Shown here in pieces: positions 42,001-56,200 of a stretch of DNA of 64,000 nt. The stretch covers positions 12,594,804 through 12,658,803 of the forward strand of contig CP034986.1 of NCBI GenBank assembly GCA_004026145.2, given 5' to 3'. Source of the DNA: Takifugu bimaculatus (taxonomy: Eukaryota; Chordata; Actinopteri; Tetraodontiformes; Tetraodontidae). The number at the start of each line of letters is the position of its first letter. Positions within the stretch are counted from its first letter, which is position 1. The notes under the pieces were generated by a model. It was not told the origin of the DNA. It saw only the letters and a program-made list of their open reading frames with translations, and made no database searches. Made by a program: the position numbers and the translations under genes.

Positions 42001-45000
42001 TTAATTTTTTTTATAAATCATAAAAATGCATCAAAACATGTAACAAATACATGTTACAATAAGATTACCGCACAATAAATGTTGGAATTCAGTGCAAGGC
42101 TTCTCCAGGAACAAAATAAACTCTATTATAGGCTAATCTTACATTAGCCGTCATTACCAGCAACGAACGTTAACACTTGTGGTAACACCGCCATCTAATG
42201 AACAAACATACAAACACCCACAATAAATAAAAGTTAAACGAAGGCGACGCTGGGACACACAAACTTGTACATATTGATGTCCCTCCTAGCCAATGGGATG
42301 ACAGGATGATGCTAGGCGCTAGCCAATGGCAGAGCAGCTACAAGCAAGTTTGTGTTCGCTAAACTCCGCGAGCTGCGATTAGCAGCGGTAGCGTATTTTT
42401 GACCTTCGTATCCTGAAATTTATTTTGTAACAAGAGGAAATATTTTCCCGTTGAGACGCTTCGTAACCTGAAAATTTCGCATGTAGAGACATTCGTAAGT
42501 AGAGGTCCCACTGTATATCGCGTCTCAATATTTAAACATTTTCTCCCAAACCAACCACTCGTGACCTCTGTGACCCTGCCCCCTGAAGCCAGGCATTCAC
42601 TAGAATCACCGAGGTCAGTCATTACAATCAGGGCCTGCTGGAGGGGGACATGTGGATCTATTACCCAAATACCACCCCCCCTTGGAGGTTAATCAGGAGT
42701 CTGTGTGTGTAATATGTTTATTTTTTAGAATATATTTGGGACTGAAAGCACCTGAAAAGGTGACAGAGGAGGGTGACAGAATCTTCTGCTCTCTAGTTTT
42801 TTGGTAACATAAATACCTAAATTCTTAGCAACTTTCAAAAACACCAAATGTGATTGTGGAGAAGCATTAAAGCATCCCAGACATGCCGAACTCCTCTCAT
42901 CCAGCTGGACCTTGGGGGTGAGGGGGTTCTGGTCAACATGGGAACATTTGGAAACTGTTACTGCTCACAAAATGGATGGGAAGTGGAGGTGAGTTGGGGG
43001 CACGGCTGAGAGTCGGTATCATCACCACACCAGATCAGACAACAATCAGCTCCTGTTTACAATTAGCTTCAGTGAGGAGGTAAAAGGTGGAGGGAGGGAG
43101 GGAGGGAGGCACCGGGGTAACCACTTAACCAAAGGATGGCCTCCAGCACGGCTGATCATTCCCAGGATTCTCTCGGCCTGACCCTCAGCAAAAGCAAGAG
43201 GAGCACTATTTTTGAACAAATGATGAGCTTGAAAAGAAATTCAACGCATCACCGTTGGCATAAATGTCAGCTCGGAGATCTGTAATCACTTGTGACACTT
43301 TCGGGTGAGCGTTTCTGGAAGCAGCAGTTTTCTGACGTGTGCTTGGAGTATTGAAAAGATGAGAGGTTTAATCAGCTGGAGAGAGCAGTCACGGCCCGCC
43401 CGTAAGGGAACGACCATTTGCTCTTCCTCAACTCCAGTCATTTGGCTAATTGGGAGCGTCTCAGAGCACCGGAGCTGAAGTTACCCTCTGGCACTGCTCT
43501 GGATAATCAATGGTCTTGTCTGAGCAGAGGAAGGACAGAGGTATGAATGGAGGGGAAGGGGCCCGAGGCTGGAGCACGGTCGGAGGAACCCTTCTACTGC
43601 CAGGTTGAGAAGACTGAAAACACTTCCTGGACAAAGACGTGGCTCTTCAGGCCACGTCAGAAACTCGAAACAGCTGTTTACAGCAGCAAATTCTCTGTGT
43701 GGTACTGGGATTATTTTAAACTGGCAGATGAATTGATTTCAGGCAGAAAGCATGAATAATACACTCCCGCCTAAAACATAAAGCGAGGGATCGTTTTCAC
43801 ACATTATTCCTGTGGCCTGTGGGTCTAAATTGTGTTTGTCGCCGCTCTGAACAACAGCCCACCCATCATGTGTCAACAGAGCCCTGCAGGGTCAAGAGCA
43901 AGAATCCCATCGTAATTAAAATCCCATGATTTTCTGTTTTCAGGGGAGGGGGCTTGTCTGTTTGACAATTATGGGAACCAACAATCCAGAAAGGCACAGC
44001 CTCTCTTCAGCACAGATTAAAGGCCGTCTCTCGATTTAAATGCTACACACTGATGGCAGCTAATGAGGAAAATGAAGCAGACATTAGGTTGGTCAGAGAG
44101 GACCCCTCCCACTCAGAACCTTCCCCAGCTGGAGCTGGTTCTGTGCTCAGAAGCTAACGGCAGAACAGCCAGTCTAATGCAGCAGCATGAAATATAGGTA
44201 CAGAAATGGATCATTTGAAATTAGAGCTGGGTTAAATGACACAGGACCAACACTTCCTGTGTTGGCATCTTTACCAGCTCAGCATACCATAGTCCCCATA
44301 TTTGTCTGCTTGTATGCTGCTAAACATATGCATGAAGAGTATAAACACACACTTGGCGAGTTACTGGCTCGGTATAGGTAATTACAACCACTGCTCTCGG
44401 CGAACGCCGGCGACATTCTCGCAGAAAAGGTGCCGCTGAGGCAATTTGTGAACTCTGACACCGCTAACCTTTAAGAGCAGAAACGGCAAAATCCAAATAC
44501 AGCATTTACAAGATGCAGGGAGCGGAGGGGGGGCATGCATACACGCCTATCATCTGTGGTGTGAGGCGTTGGTTCATGGGCGTACGTGTGTGTGTGTGTG
44601 TCATAAGCAGGACGGTAGGTGCAATGAGAGGGGAGGCGTGAGTGAGACAAAAGGGGGCCTCGGGAAACACAAATTAAAAGCCTTAAATGTCACTGCACAC
44701 AGTATTGCTTTGCGACACAGGTCATTACTCCTAATATTATTTGCAGCCTTCTACAACATTAATAACCTGGAAAATATTACGGCTGATTGTTTCTCGCCCT
44801 CTCTGAAGAGGAACTACGTGGTTGCGGGTTTCGAACAACAAGAAGAAAAGATGCTGTGATCGAGCTGATTAAAGACATATTTAGAGACGATGTAAGGTCC
44901 CCTTTTACCTCCCACAGACGGAGACAAAGCACTGAAGCACGCTTCATTGAGAGGAGCTGAACACCTGGCACAGTCTGGCTTTTCCTGTGCCTCCATATTG

Positions 45001-46440
45001 TCAGAAAAAATGAATGATGTCAGCACGGTAACCTGAAGGTTCTCGGCCCCTCGACTTTCTTTTGCCGAGTCCTCGGAGGTTGGGGGGCGGAAGGATATTG
45101 GGGGGGGCGGGTGAAGATGTCTCGATAAACTGAATATCTTCAAAAAACAACAAATGCTGTAGTTTTTTAAAAAAAAATTGTTCCACTTTAGTAAATAAGC
45201 AAAGCAAAGCTCCCAGAGAGAGGTCCATTTCTCCAGGATCACATGTTCCATCCTTGCAGTGGGTGGGGTCAGAGGGGTGGGGGTTGACAGTGCTCCACCT
45301 GTCTGTCACAGGTCCGCCACTTCAACCTTTATTTTACCTTCTGAGTTGTGCAGACTGTTGGCGTAAATGCTGCGGAGGCTAGCGACGCGGTTAAGTTTCC
45401 ACGCTTTACGTTTGGCTGCGTCCCCCCGATGGCAAGAAGAGAGAAAAGAGGGAATGATAGAAGATTAGAAGGAAGGATGGAGTGAGGGGTGGAGGCGACA
45501 TTTGGATCAAAGGAAAGAAAAAGGGAAGAAAAGTGAGACAGGTGTAAAAATAACAGCAGCAGTTTGGGGGTTCGGTCCACAGACGAGGGCGTGGTCTCTG
45601 GTGTTAAAGTGGGAGGGGCCACTGAGCACAATGGAGGGTTAAAATTGAGTTTGCAACATAACAAAGACCAGAAGAGCGACAGAACTTGAACCGTCATTGA
45701 AGTGATTAATCGTTATGTTTCTGCACATGTTTTCATCTCCATCCGAGGGTCCTGCTGCAGTTTTGATTGTGCCGCACGCTCCGTGACCTCTGACCTCTGC
45801 CCCTTTCAATGCTGCGCTGTTCCATCTCAAACACACACATCTTTGTAATATTTTCTCCCCTGGAGCTACTGGGAGCATTTACCCAGAATGAAATGTAAGC
45901 GTGACGACGAGCACGACGCCGGGCTTCAAATGTTACCTGTGCTTGTTTCCACAGTCGAGCCCCCCCACCGTCAAATCACTTTACAAACAAATCACAGGAC
46001 GCCGCTCACCGCTGCAGGAGCTGACCTCCGGCACGTCATACGTGTGGAAAAGATCAGAATCTCCATCCCAAAAGAGTGTTTGGATTCTTTTGAAGGAAGT
46101 GCTTTGGAATCAGACGGATCCCTTTAAAGCAGTGATTTTAATTCCAGCAGCGACTTTCATCCAACCTAAATATCACATTTAGAACCTAGACTTGATGATA
46201 TCTCATCCAGGAGACCACCTGGGCTCTCCTCCACAGGAACCCTCTTTGTTCACCAGCTGCTTGGATCCAACTGACCCTAATTGACCCATGATGGCTGCAA
46301 GTGGAGCTCATCTCCATGATTAACCTCGACTTTAGAGGAATCTGGGTTCAGCTGCGACCGGTGCAGGTGCACGTGGAGCTAACGGCTGATTGACAGACAG
46401 AGTGACGTTTGGGGCTAAACACTGGTACAAGTGAAGCTCT

Positions 46441-46489
<49 letters not shown>

Positions 46490-46783
46490 ATTTTCAGCTC
46501 CACTTGTTGTGACTGTTTCTTGGTTGAAGAATCAAAGCCGCCGTGATCACAGAAACTCTCTTTGCAATCAGGAATGTTCTCCTGCTGCTACCTGTGAGGG
46601 GTCACTTCAAATACCTGAAGCTCTGTGCCTCTTCTTTGTGCGTGTGTGAGGGTGTGTGTGTGAGAGAGAGAACTTCTCAGGTCAGCTTTCAAAGCATCAC
46701 GATGAAAGGAGAGTATCAAACAAAGGCTGGTTAATGAGAACAAGAGGTAAGACTGTGATCAAGAGGGACTAACCAGACACAGG

Positions 46784-46820
<37 letters not shown>

Positions 46821-49800
46821 AGTATTAAAGAAATGATAATAATGGTGCATTTATATGATATTATTTAGCTTATATATTTGTAATTAACCATAACCAGGAT
46901 ATTTTCATCAGTTTGTTTGTTGAATTTATAATTTTGTAATATTCATTGATTGATCAGGTTATTATCTGAAAACATCCTCTTGGTATCTACATGGACATAT
47001 TTAATTGAATCATTTTGGTTTGGAAACAGAATTATGTAAATTTTGATGACAAAATGTGTCTGTGCAGCTGATCACAGCCCCCAGTCACATGACCAAACAC
47101 GCAGTCCTCTCAGAGCTGTTTCAACACATTTCGGATGATTCGGGCTCGTTATTAAAGTGCTGAAGAACGTGGCGGCCGGAACTGTCACTGATGTCAAAAA
47201 TTCTGGAAAATCTTGGATTAACAGAGCATCCAAGAAAAAAAAGTTCAGATGGTTAAATAGTACCAGAGAAATCTTATTTTAATAATTAATCATTACTGAT
47301 TAATCTAAGATTTCCGAGTTCAGAGGAGGATCCTTCAGCCTGGGTATCAGTGATATCTGGATGGGTTGTTTGGTGGTTCTACCTGGGGGAGTTGGGCCTC
47401 AGAGGGCGTTTCCCCCATGAATTACCACGAGCTTTGCTCTGACATGAAGATATTTCACGTGCCCGCCGGCTGTGACAGACGCCGGGCCGACCGCCGGCTG
47501 AGTGCGCTCAGTGCTTAATGGCTAAATTGGGAAGACTGTTACTAATCGCTTAGTGAATAATGAAACTGACACAGCTGATAAAAGATTTCAATACGCTGGA
47601 TTATTTATAATATTTCACTTAAGCCTCTCTGGCTGACTAATGGGGAGGCGACGCGAAGAAGAACGTCTGTGTGACAGAAAGATAGAAGAAGAAGAGCATA
47701 AGATTTTAAAAAAAGAACAAATACAACAAATGCGGATATGAAAAGTGGAAATAGAGGGTGAGAAAAGAAACAGATGAGAAAGGAGAAGGAATGTGAGGAG
47801 GGAGTGAGAATGGTGAGAGTGGAGCAGAGTGAGAACAAGGCATCCATCTCTCACTCGGACAGCTGCTTGCCCTGTCAGCTGTGTGATGCCTCCATGATGG
47901 AGGGATGAACATTACACATCTGCTGCCGCCGCCACATCTGTTCAACCAGCCGTAGAGAGAGTGTGTGTGAGTGCGAGTTTTTTGAGGTGGAATGGCGACA
48001 AAGGTGTGTCCTTTGACACATTTATGAAGGTCGGGGTGAGTTAACAAGTCAAACTTGAGTGTGGCAGGTCACATGGTTGGGTTTAAAACCATATCACGCT
48101 CTTGTCAATCAAGGGCACCAAAACTGAGACGTTGGTCATGGAACCTGAAACTGTAAATATGGCAGCGGGCAGCAGCGAGCTGCAACCAAACAAAGCCAAT
48201 GCTAACTGCTCACTTCTCTGCCCACAGAGCAACAAGTGAAGAGCGTAAAAACAAAAGAAAATGCTTTTCCCTTTAATCATCAACCCTCACGTGCAGGTTA
48301 TGTCACAAACTGGTTCAGCGTCAAAGAAGAGACAGAAAGGTGATCAAACGGGACAGACGGATGAAGGGCTGAGGGAATGAGACGATGAGGAGATCCGTCC
48401 CTCACAGCAGAGGTCGGGGGTCTCAGATGATCACATGACTGCGTTTCCCCATCCGGGTCCAAAGTCATTATTCACAATTTCTGTGACAACTAGTTTAAAA
48501 TGCAAACTTTTAATACTGAAAACTAATTAGAAGAATAGTCCATATATATTTCTTTAATCTAAATTCTCAAAGTGCGAGCTGTGAAAGTGACTGAGGTGGA
48601 AAGAAATCTGGGTAATAATAAATAAAAACAGACTGAATAACAGTCTGCAGCATTTCTGCAGATTTGGAACTGTGCAACTGTCAGACGTGTTTCTGGGGGA
48701 AGGATTTAGCGTTCGGACCTGGGAAGGGAAAGTGTGAGGCGAGGGGAGGGGAGATGGTGTTACCTTCCGCAGTACCAGATAATCCGTCAGCTTTGAAGTT
48801 GCTGGTGCTCTTCTTCCTCCGGTGCTTCTTGCGGTTGGCGTGCGGCGATGGCGGCGGCTCCATTTTAGGACTGGTGGTGCTGGAGATACTGGGACTGGAG
48901 CAGACCGAGTCTCCCAGGCCAGTGTCTGCAATTTTAACACCAGCGCTGATTTCAGTCTCCACTCTACATTCCGATAGGTACATATGACCATAGTGATGAC
49001 ATCAGTGAGAGGAAGCTGAATCCTCTCCACAATAAAAGCTCAAAACTTTGATCGTGGTGATATTTCCCACAAAATAATGTGAATTTCGGGTATATTTTCA
49101 ACATAACCTCATGAATCAGGGCTCGTCTCTATCAGGTGATCTCACAGGTGGAGTTTTTGAGCCTGTGGGGTTGGAGTGAGGCTTTAAACAGTCTACAGCC
49201 TCTCTTTCTCTCTCTCTTGCTCCACAGCAGCTGCTGACAGCTGTGACTAGCGGCAGAATAAAATAACATTCAGATTCCATCAATATCACAGCGCAGCGGT
49301 GACGCTGACACGGGCACTTGTGTGTGTGTGCCAAGATGGCAACACCTGTGCAGGAAACACACATATACATGCAGAGCGTGCTCGCTGGCCGCAGCATCCC
49401 CGGAATGGCAGACAGCCCCAAGGACGGCCATAACTTATTTTACAATCGTTTAGTCTCAGCTCAAGTGGAAAATGTGACAACTTATCTCTGCTGACAAGAT
49501 GCCATCCCCCAGAGTGCAATTAACCACCGTGGATTAACGGCCCTCCCATCTGCACGCCGCGCTCCATCCACATCACCCCCCTCCCCCACCCTGACGACCG
49601 GCTCCCGCTTCCCGTCCCCTCCATCTGATCGTCTCTTCCTTTCTGAAACCCATCAACAGTTTGGACAGCGGCTGCTGCGACTTTTGTGGACCCGTGACCG
49701 TCGGGAGGAACGCTACGAGTTGACCCACTGAGTCGACGTTTAGCTTCATCAGATCTTTAAATGATCATTGATGGATCATCATGCGACTGTTATCCTTTAA

Positions 49801-50200
49801 TCATCAAAAATCCACCTGATTTATTTTGGATGAAAGATCTCTTGAACTCCAAAACTACCTCTACAACTTTCAGGTTTATGTGGTCCTGGTTCTGGTTAGA
49901 AAGAAGAAATGTAGAATTATACCAAATATTCTTCACAATTAATTAATGTCCTACTAGATCTGATATTATTCTCATTTAGGCATCATCATCTTTAATTTTA
50001 ACACAGCAACAGTTTGGTGAACCTAACTGTAACTAAAGTGTGTGTACATATGTGTGTGTGTGTGTGTGTCTGAAGTTGTGTAAAAGCATTTCACAGCTTT
50101 AAACGTTATTTGAGAAAAGCTGGAGGCCACAGAGTTGACCGCAGAGCTGTCAGTCAAGTTTATCATCGTGACTACACACACACACACCCAGACACACCCA

Positions 50201-50243
<43 letters not shown>

Positions 50244-53200
50244 CGACACACAGACTGACAGAAACTGGCCTGCAGGTGAAGCTGCACATGCGGGCAAAAA
50301 CAATGGCACAATTACTGATTGCATTTCCAGAATGTGTTGTTTACCTGTGCTGACTCCCGAGTTGGCAATGACCGTGGCGTCGGCCCACTGGTCGGCGCTG
50401 GAGACAGAATACGAGCGTTGGTGCATCCCCTCCACACCTCGGCTGTTGAAAGACATCAAGCTGATGCCGCTCGCCATCTGAGACGCTGAAGTGCTGCTGG
50501 TCACCGAACCTGAGGCAGGAAGTTGTGCTTATTATTTACAAGGTACTTTCAAGAACACATTTAATCTGGATTCTAGTGAACTAATAAAACATCCTAATCT
50601 GTTACTCTCTACTTCCTGTGTCTACTTCCTGTGTGTACAGGAAGTAGAGCAACCCAAATCATTTTTAGCACATTTTATCAGGCCAGCTTGCACATCTGCT
50701 CTTATTACACATTTATAACCTGCAGCACTTGCGCAATTACGGAACGGAAACAGATGAATCGATGGGGCCTGGAAGCAGAACGAGCAGCTGTTGTTTCCTG
50801 GTTTTAACAAAAATATCTAAATAACAAACAGCAACAGAAAAGCCAGGACAGACTCTCACAGGCTGGAGGTTTAAATCAAACCTTTGAGTTTGTGAGAGGC
50901 TGTGAGGTCCAACAGCCGGGTGACTCATACCCCCCCTACCACGCCCCCCCTCGTCCCCCCATTCTCTCATTACAGCTCATTTCATGGTGCTGGCTGAGTG
51001 GATCCAGGACTCTGATTGCATTAATATTCATGACAATAATTAGTACATGGAGTACAGCTCACTGAATATTCATGCTATTAGCTCGGGCCTCCTGGATCCC
51101 TGCGTGCTACCAGCATGTGTGTGTGAGTGTGTGTGTGAGTGTGTGTGTGTGTCTGACTGAGGCGCCTCATAAGCTCTGATTTCATGTGTGTGTGGTGGAG
51201 GAGCACTCATGTCTCTCCACCTTTTATTTTATGATGTCTCCCTTCAGGTAGAGAAGCCTTTCTGAGGCTGAACTCCTGCTTTTAATTTCAGCTGCTCATT
51301 GAATATTCAGCCGTTATTCGCTCACAAAGGGCAAAATGTTTAAGAGAAGCCACTGGGAGCAGCAATTAAAGATGCTAATTAAAGGAGATCTTACCCGCCG
51401 TTTGTCCGAGCTGCAGGCTGCTCATGTCCTTCGTCAGGCCGTTGGTTTTAGGGCTCGGGACGGCAGCGCAGGTGGACACGGCCCGCGGAGGCCTTTTCCC
51501 CGGCACCTTAACTGTGGTCCTCAGGAGGTCGATCTCTTTACCGTGGACATTCTGCATGTAGTCCTGAGAGGGAACAAATAATGTTCACGGTCCTGGGTGT
51601 TGCACACATCTTAAATCATGAAAGTTCGACAAACGTGTGTAAAGTAGATTCGTGATGGCGATGCGGTCAATTTCAACTGAACCGCCGCTTCATTCTTTCG
51701 CTTTCATGAGCATTAGCGCTGTAGAATTTCTTGGAAACCACGACTTACGCTCAAAGACAGATTCTGTTTAAGGCTATTTTGTATTACTCAGTAGAATTGT
51801 TAACATGGTTAAAATCAATAATCGGACTGCCTTCTTTCAATGAAAGCAAATAAAAAAGACCATCGCTGTGAGTTTCTTCTTTTTGGTGAGAATGAATCAG
51901 TTAAAAAGCAGCTAAATCCTCAAATCCTACAATAGAAACAAAGAAGCGATAATCCCTCAAAGCAGCAGTGAAGTGGCGGCTGACGCCAGCTCTGATACGG
52001 CTCCGCCTTTTTTGTCCAACACGGCCGACCACAGCTGGATGCCTCTCCTCCACTCAGGAAGGGGCGGATCAGAGAAGAGAGTGAAAAGAGAAGTCGGGGT
52101 ATTAACGAGGGCCGAGAGGCGACCATCCCTGGATAAGGGGCGAAGCGCTGGTGCTGACCCGTCGGCCTCCTCTTCAACATGAAGGAGACGAGGAGAAACA
52201 AAGCTCAGGCTCGGCTGGAAAAGAAGGCCGGTGTCGCCACTCAGGTCACCTTTTTGAAACAACAACACTAACCCAATTAAGGAATCTTGACCCTCCGACG
52301 ACCATTTTGGGGAATGAAGACCCTCATTTTTCGGCTCTCAAACACTTATGGGCCCTCACAGAAATAGGACTATTGGAGCAGGATCATAACACACACTCCC
52401 TCAGGTTGTTCCGCCTCCTTCTGGCTGCTCAGCTGACAAAGGGCCAATTCAAAGCCAAGTGCTCTCGACGGCGGCTTAACAAGCCACCGGAGAGCCCTCG
52501 AGCCAGGGGCCCGCTGGGTAAACCCTCTGCACACATGCACGCACGCACTTCCCTCCGACAGATTGACCGAGGTAATTGAGTCTCCATTTGCATCGAGAAG
52601 CTTTCATCATCGGCCCGATCTCCCACAGCACACGGCGACGTCCAGGAGGGATGTGTGTATCGACCAAACGCCGCCTGCAAATGATCTACAGTGCTCATTT
52701 TGTGACGGTCTCGGATAGAAAGAGTATTCACTTCTGTGTCCTGCCAGCTTACGCGCGTGTACGTTCAGTCAGTACAAATGGAGGCATAAACATCACCATC
52801 AGTGGGAAAGATACACGGCAAAGAGAGCGCCAAATACTGCTGATCTGACGAGGCCGAGATCAATGGAAAGGGAGAGGGTGAGGACGGGAGACAGGAGAGG
52901 GAATAAGGAAGAGGAATGGAGGGAGAGATGATGTGACAGAGGTGTACAAATGAATATAAAACCCAGGTAGCTAAATCTCGCTCAGCTCACTGCTGAACCT
53001 GTGAGAAAGATGGGAGAAAGATTGTAGGCGGAGCTTCTGACTATATTAAAGTAATTACAATGTTAAACACACATCAGCTAATGCAGCTGAGCTGGTAACT
53101 TCGATAATCTTGAGAGTGTCGTGGAGCAGAAGGCTTTATCTGCATTACTGTGTGTCAGTGTCTCCCTGCAGGGGTCGTGGCTACAGTAGGAGGTCAGTCC

Positions 53201-56200
53201 ACAGGCACAGAACCAGATTTGTCCACCAGGCTTTCATGATTTAAGGTGAAAAATGGCCCATCTTCACTTTGGTGGAGCTTTTTTCTCTTGCCAAATAGGT
53301 GGCATCTATTGCCTTCCACTTAATTAGCAGCATTAATGTGATTTCTTTGCACATAGTCGGGCAATTAAGGGCCCTGATTGAGTTTCATTCGATTAGCCTC
53401 TGCAAACATGCTAATTGATGCCTGAGATGCAGATGTAATGCGCTCACAGCAAACCTGGATTTTTGGTGCTGCAGGGGGTTTGTGTGTGTGTGTGTGTGTG
53501 TCGATGTGTTAAGTGATGAGTTTTAACACTAATTTAATGCATCAGCTGCTCGAATTGGTGACGGATGTGTGCATTTGAGGTGAAGCATTTTGTCAGAGTG
53601 GAGAGGGACTTGAACCTTGCAACAACTGGAACACAAACAGAAAAAAGAGGTGAACAGTAGGCGTGTGTGGGTGGGTGTCTTACATGCAGGCTGGGGTGGT
53701 ACGTGAGCAGTCCGTTGTCACACAGTGTCACATACTTCTTCTTCCACTCCTTGTTGAGGGATTTACCGCTTCTCTTCAGCAGCATGCCCTGCAACACATC
53801 GGCGTTAACAACATTAACCCTCCGAAAAACTGACAAAGGTTCGCTTCATATGGTGACAGCTGAATGGAGGCTTGAACATTTAGAGAAGACACAAATGTGG
53901 AGACTTTTGACTGGAGGGCTCTGTCAGCGGAGCAGAATTAAACCTGCATCTGAGCAGAGGAAAGCACGAGAAGCCGTGTGAGAGAATGTCTGTGCAGAGT
54001 TTTACTGTCTGAGCCTTAAAACTCTCATTTCAGACTTTGGATCAGGACTTTTGCAGCCCACTTAAATTCTTCTGCACATTTTGACCTTCTGATTCTCCGA
54101 TTCTGCCATTTGTGCAGTAAAATTACACTTGAGAAGCTCTGGTCTGAAGATAACGAGCTGAGATAACGAGAGAAGTTAATCTGGACAGAAAACAAGGTTT
54201 TAACATCAGCTGAAAGCAGCGGCGAGAGGAGAAATCAGCAGTTATTTAATTGTCTGGCTCCTTTTTCCCCCCTCTCTCCTACGCACATCAGCTGCGGCTG
54301 ACTGACCGCTTAAACCGAGCCACTGCCCGGCGCTCGCTCGCTCGCCCACCCACACTTCATTTAAGCCAGATTCATTAGGCTAGAGAGAAAGAGAGCAAGA
54401 AGGTCAAAGAGAAAGCGAGAGTGAGAGAGGGATGGAAATGGGAGAAAGATGAGAGATCAAAAAGAGAAGTAGGGGGAGAGTGTGAGGCAGCGGCGGCGGG
54501 GGATAAAATTGTCCACTGATTAGCAATTACAGCCGCGCTACCACGCGTGTCACTTCACTGGACCTCTACAACATTAACACTCCGACAGAGGATAATAATA
54601 AAGCCCAGCCGTGAGGGGAGGGGGGGAGGGGAGGCAGAAGTGGAAGACGGGGGGGAGACGGACAGTCCGGCTGATGGACGGAAGCCTGCTCACTGCTGCC
54701 CTGACCGCTCAGCTTTCATTAAGGTGGTCGTTGTTGGTGGGACAGAGCAGCGTGCCCGGGGTCATCCGCGCTGCCGGTGACGGCAGATTTGGTGTAATTG
54801 GCGATGACATAATGCCAGGAAGCAGCAGCTCAGAGTGACAAAGAAGAAGTGGAACTCGAGCAGTGGCGCTGATTATCGCCCGTGTCCCAAAGATGCACCA
54901 AGGATGTGAGAAATGAGAGGAAAGTGATGGTTCCTGGTGTCCCAATACTTTTCCATTAGAACTAAAGTCCATCTTTGAAGCTTCATGAAGAAACTGAAGA
55001 TGGAAAAACACCCATGAATCATGTGTGGTTGCTCAAACGTCTGAGATGGAGGTCTTGTCACTGTCTGAAAAGCTCTTGGTGATGTTAAAAAGGCTCTGTT
55101 GAGATTAGAGGCAGAGCTAATGGTAGCACCATTAGCTCTGCCTCTAATGAATGAACGTTAAAACATTGCTGATCATTTGCACAGCTTACACCAAACAATA
55201 TCGTTCTTCTATTAAACACTCATCAAGGCAACCACGTTAGCAATGCGGTATGAGTATATGTTCTACATTTTGACCATTTAACAAAGAAAAAGATGAATTA
55301 GATCGACGATCAGAGTTATTTTTGGCCAAACAGGAAGTGTTGGATCGTAAAGAACAGCTGAAAGATTCATGCATGACTTCATGAACTTCCACTGGTTTAA
55401 CAAATTTCACTACATGTCACGAATAAGTAAAGCAGACTGGTGTGTGTTGCTGTTATGGTGTGGGGGTGTGTGTGTCCACCCCCACGGTGCGCTAAACGCA
55501 ACTTGACGAGCTTCCTACTGCTGCAAAGTGAAAGCTGCCGGCAGCCGTGCAGCTGTCAGGCCAGCTGATCATCCATTACTGCCTGTTAGTGAGCGAGCGA
55601 CATGTTTGCAGGCAGGGGGGGTCCAGGGGTGGTGGGGGAGCCTCCAAATAGTGCCGCTTTTTAGGTCAGCTGATTACCCCTGAGGTTTTGATCAATTTAA
55701 ATCAAACAGAACCGGATTAAAATCACACCTACTGTGTTAAAAAAAAAAAAGACAACTACAGCAGTTAGCTAGTTAACTAGCATTCCATGCATGTTTAGGC
55801 TAAAATCAGAGAAGTTCAAGAAAGTGGAGAAAAGGTGGAATGAGGACAGCAACCACATTTAACAGGCTCCAGACAACATGCTTCAGTTAATGTCACAAGA
55901 AAGGGTTGTCACTCAAAACGCTCGGTCCTAAAATACTGGCAAAGATAACTAGCCTGTATAATTATACAATAAGCTTCAGGATTTGTTCATTCTTTCCTTC
56001 ATCATGAGACACAAATAAATCAGCACGGGCAACAACATGAATTTGCTTTTCATCGTGAGAACGTCAGACACATTCCACATAAAAGGCGGGTTGAGAAGGT
56101 CAAGATGAGCCCGACGCTGAAGAAGAGCGCTGATCTCGACCACTGCAGGCCTGGACTCAACTTAAGTGAGGGCTCAGACAATATTTCTCACACTTTTCCA

